A stretch of 5,880 nt of DNA from Clostridia bacterium (GTDB lineage Bacteria; Bacillota_A; Clostridia; Christensenellales; Borkfalkiaceae): NCBI GenBank assembly GCA_017504735.1, contig JAFVQP010000131.1, positions 1 to 5,880 of the forward strand. The letters run 5' to 3'. The position numbers were made by a program, and so were the translations under genes. A model generated the notes under the pieces. It ran no database searches and was not told where the DNA came from. It saw nothing but the letters and a program-made list of their open reading frames with translations. Shown here piece after piece: positions 5,450 through 5,880 of this stretch; the first letter of the stretch is position 1, and the number at the start of each line of letters is the position of its first letter.

Positions 5450-5880
5450 ATGGAAATCTTTATCGAGCCGATAGGGAAATTAATCAACGAATTTTCCAAG
5501 CTCCCTGGTGTTGGTAAAAAAACGGCGCAAAGATATGCCTATAAAATCATTGATATGCCTGAATCGGAAGCGCGCGCATTTGCGGACGCTATTTTGGGCG
5601 TAAAGAGAAAGGTGAAATATTGCAAGGTTTGCGGTAACTTTACCGAGGAAGAAACCTGTGGGATTTGTCGTGTGCGGGATCATAGCGTGATTTGTGTTGT
5701 AAAAGAGCCTAAGGACGTGGCGGCGATTGAAAAGTTGCACGAGTTTAAGGGCGTCTATCACGTTTTACATGGTGTAATCGACCCTCTTTCTGGTATCGGT
5801 CCGAATGATATCCGTATCCGAGAATTGCTTGCACGTTTGCAAGAAGGGCAGGTGAAAGAGGTGATCGTAGCAACCAACCC
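5450..5880 (+). CDS. recR: Recombination mediator protein RecR (3' partial)
   Basis: RecR works with RecO (and RecF) to load RecA onto SSB-coated single-stranded DNA during gap repair. The window holds the first 143 codons of about 200 and the gene runs off the right edge. Visible parts are the helix-hairpin-helix KLPGVGKKTAQRYA (17-30), a zinc finger with C58, C61, C70 and C73, and the start of the Toprim domain from about residue 79 (VICVVKEPKDVAAIEK), including YHVLHGVIDPLSGIGP (103-118) and the EVIVATN strand that begins the Toprim core motif. All four zinc ligands are intact. It sits four bases after ebfC, completing the dnaX-ebfC-recR cluster. Because it reaches the edge, the stop codon and any operon terminator are not visible. 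Confidence 0.96.
   Translation, partial: MEIFIEPIGKLINEFSKLPGVGKKTAQRYAYKIIDMPESEARAFADAILGVKRKVKYCKVCGNFTEEETCGICRVRDHSVICVVKEPKDVAAIEKLHEFKGVYHVLHGVIDPLSGIGPNDIRIRELLARLQEGQVKEVIVATN

Noticed and set aside
1..5880. Undescribed defence, mobile or biosynthetic system
   Set aside because: All genes from 724 onward are recognised core functions with intact motifs, and there are no direct repeats, integrase, transposase, toxin-antitoxin pair or atypical base composition. Only the first partial gene has an unclear role.

Overview
This looks like a chromosomal housekeeping segment from a Gram-positive, probably spore-forming or sporulation-descended member of the Bacillota (Clostridia-like), with moderate GC content. 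The evidence is a CwlD-type muramoyl-alanine amidase, a SigH (Spo0H)-type sigma factor with close family motifs, a Bacillota-restricted mini-RNase III, strong purine-rich ribosome binding sites, and a near-consensus vegetative promoter. The exact genus cannot be read from the window. I see no mobile element, CRISPR array, tRNA or rRNA, and no gene on the minus strand.

Layout, all on the plus strand. (1) Positions 2-616 are the 3' part of a gene entering from the left. It encodes a protein with the deoxyribose-phosphate aldolase (DeoC) fold signature, but the positions that carry catalysis in true DeoC are all substituted. An intrinsic terminator follows at 622-646. (2) Positions 724-1428 form a single-gene unit for a membrane-anchored or exported cell-wall amidase resembling CwlD, with its own terminator at about 1434-1467. 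(3) A strong extended -10 promoter (1476-1504) starts a tight six-gene run that continues off the right edge: mrnC, rlmB, sigH, dnaX, ebfC and recR (partial). Gaps between these genes are only 4 to 36 bases, and no terminator is visible inside the run. A perfect 10-3-10 AT-only palindrome lies directly behind the promoter, where transcription should start.

How the genes fit together. mrnC and rlmB act on 23S rRNA (5'/3' end maturation and 2'-O-methylation of the peptidyl-transferase region). sigH encodes an alternative sigma factor for the transition to stationary phase and sporulation. dnaX, ebfC and recR form the well-known clamp-loader / nucleoid protein / recombination-mediator cluster. 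In Bacillus subtilis these are two separate loci (cysS-mrnC-rlmB-yacP-sigH-rpmGB-secE-nusG and dnaX-ebfC-recR). Here they are joined into one apparent transcription unit, with yacP (rae1) absent between rlmB and sigH and no cysS immediately upstream.

Most of the window is ordinary core genome. The points worth a second look are the catalytically stripped DeoC-like protein, the palindrome on the operon start site, and the fused operon architecture.
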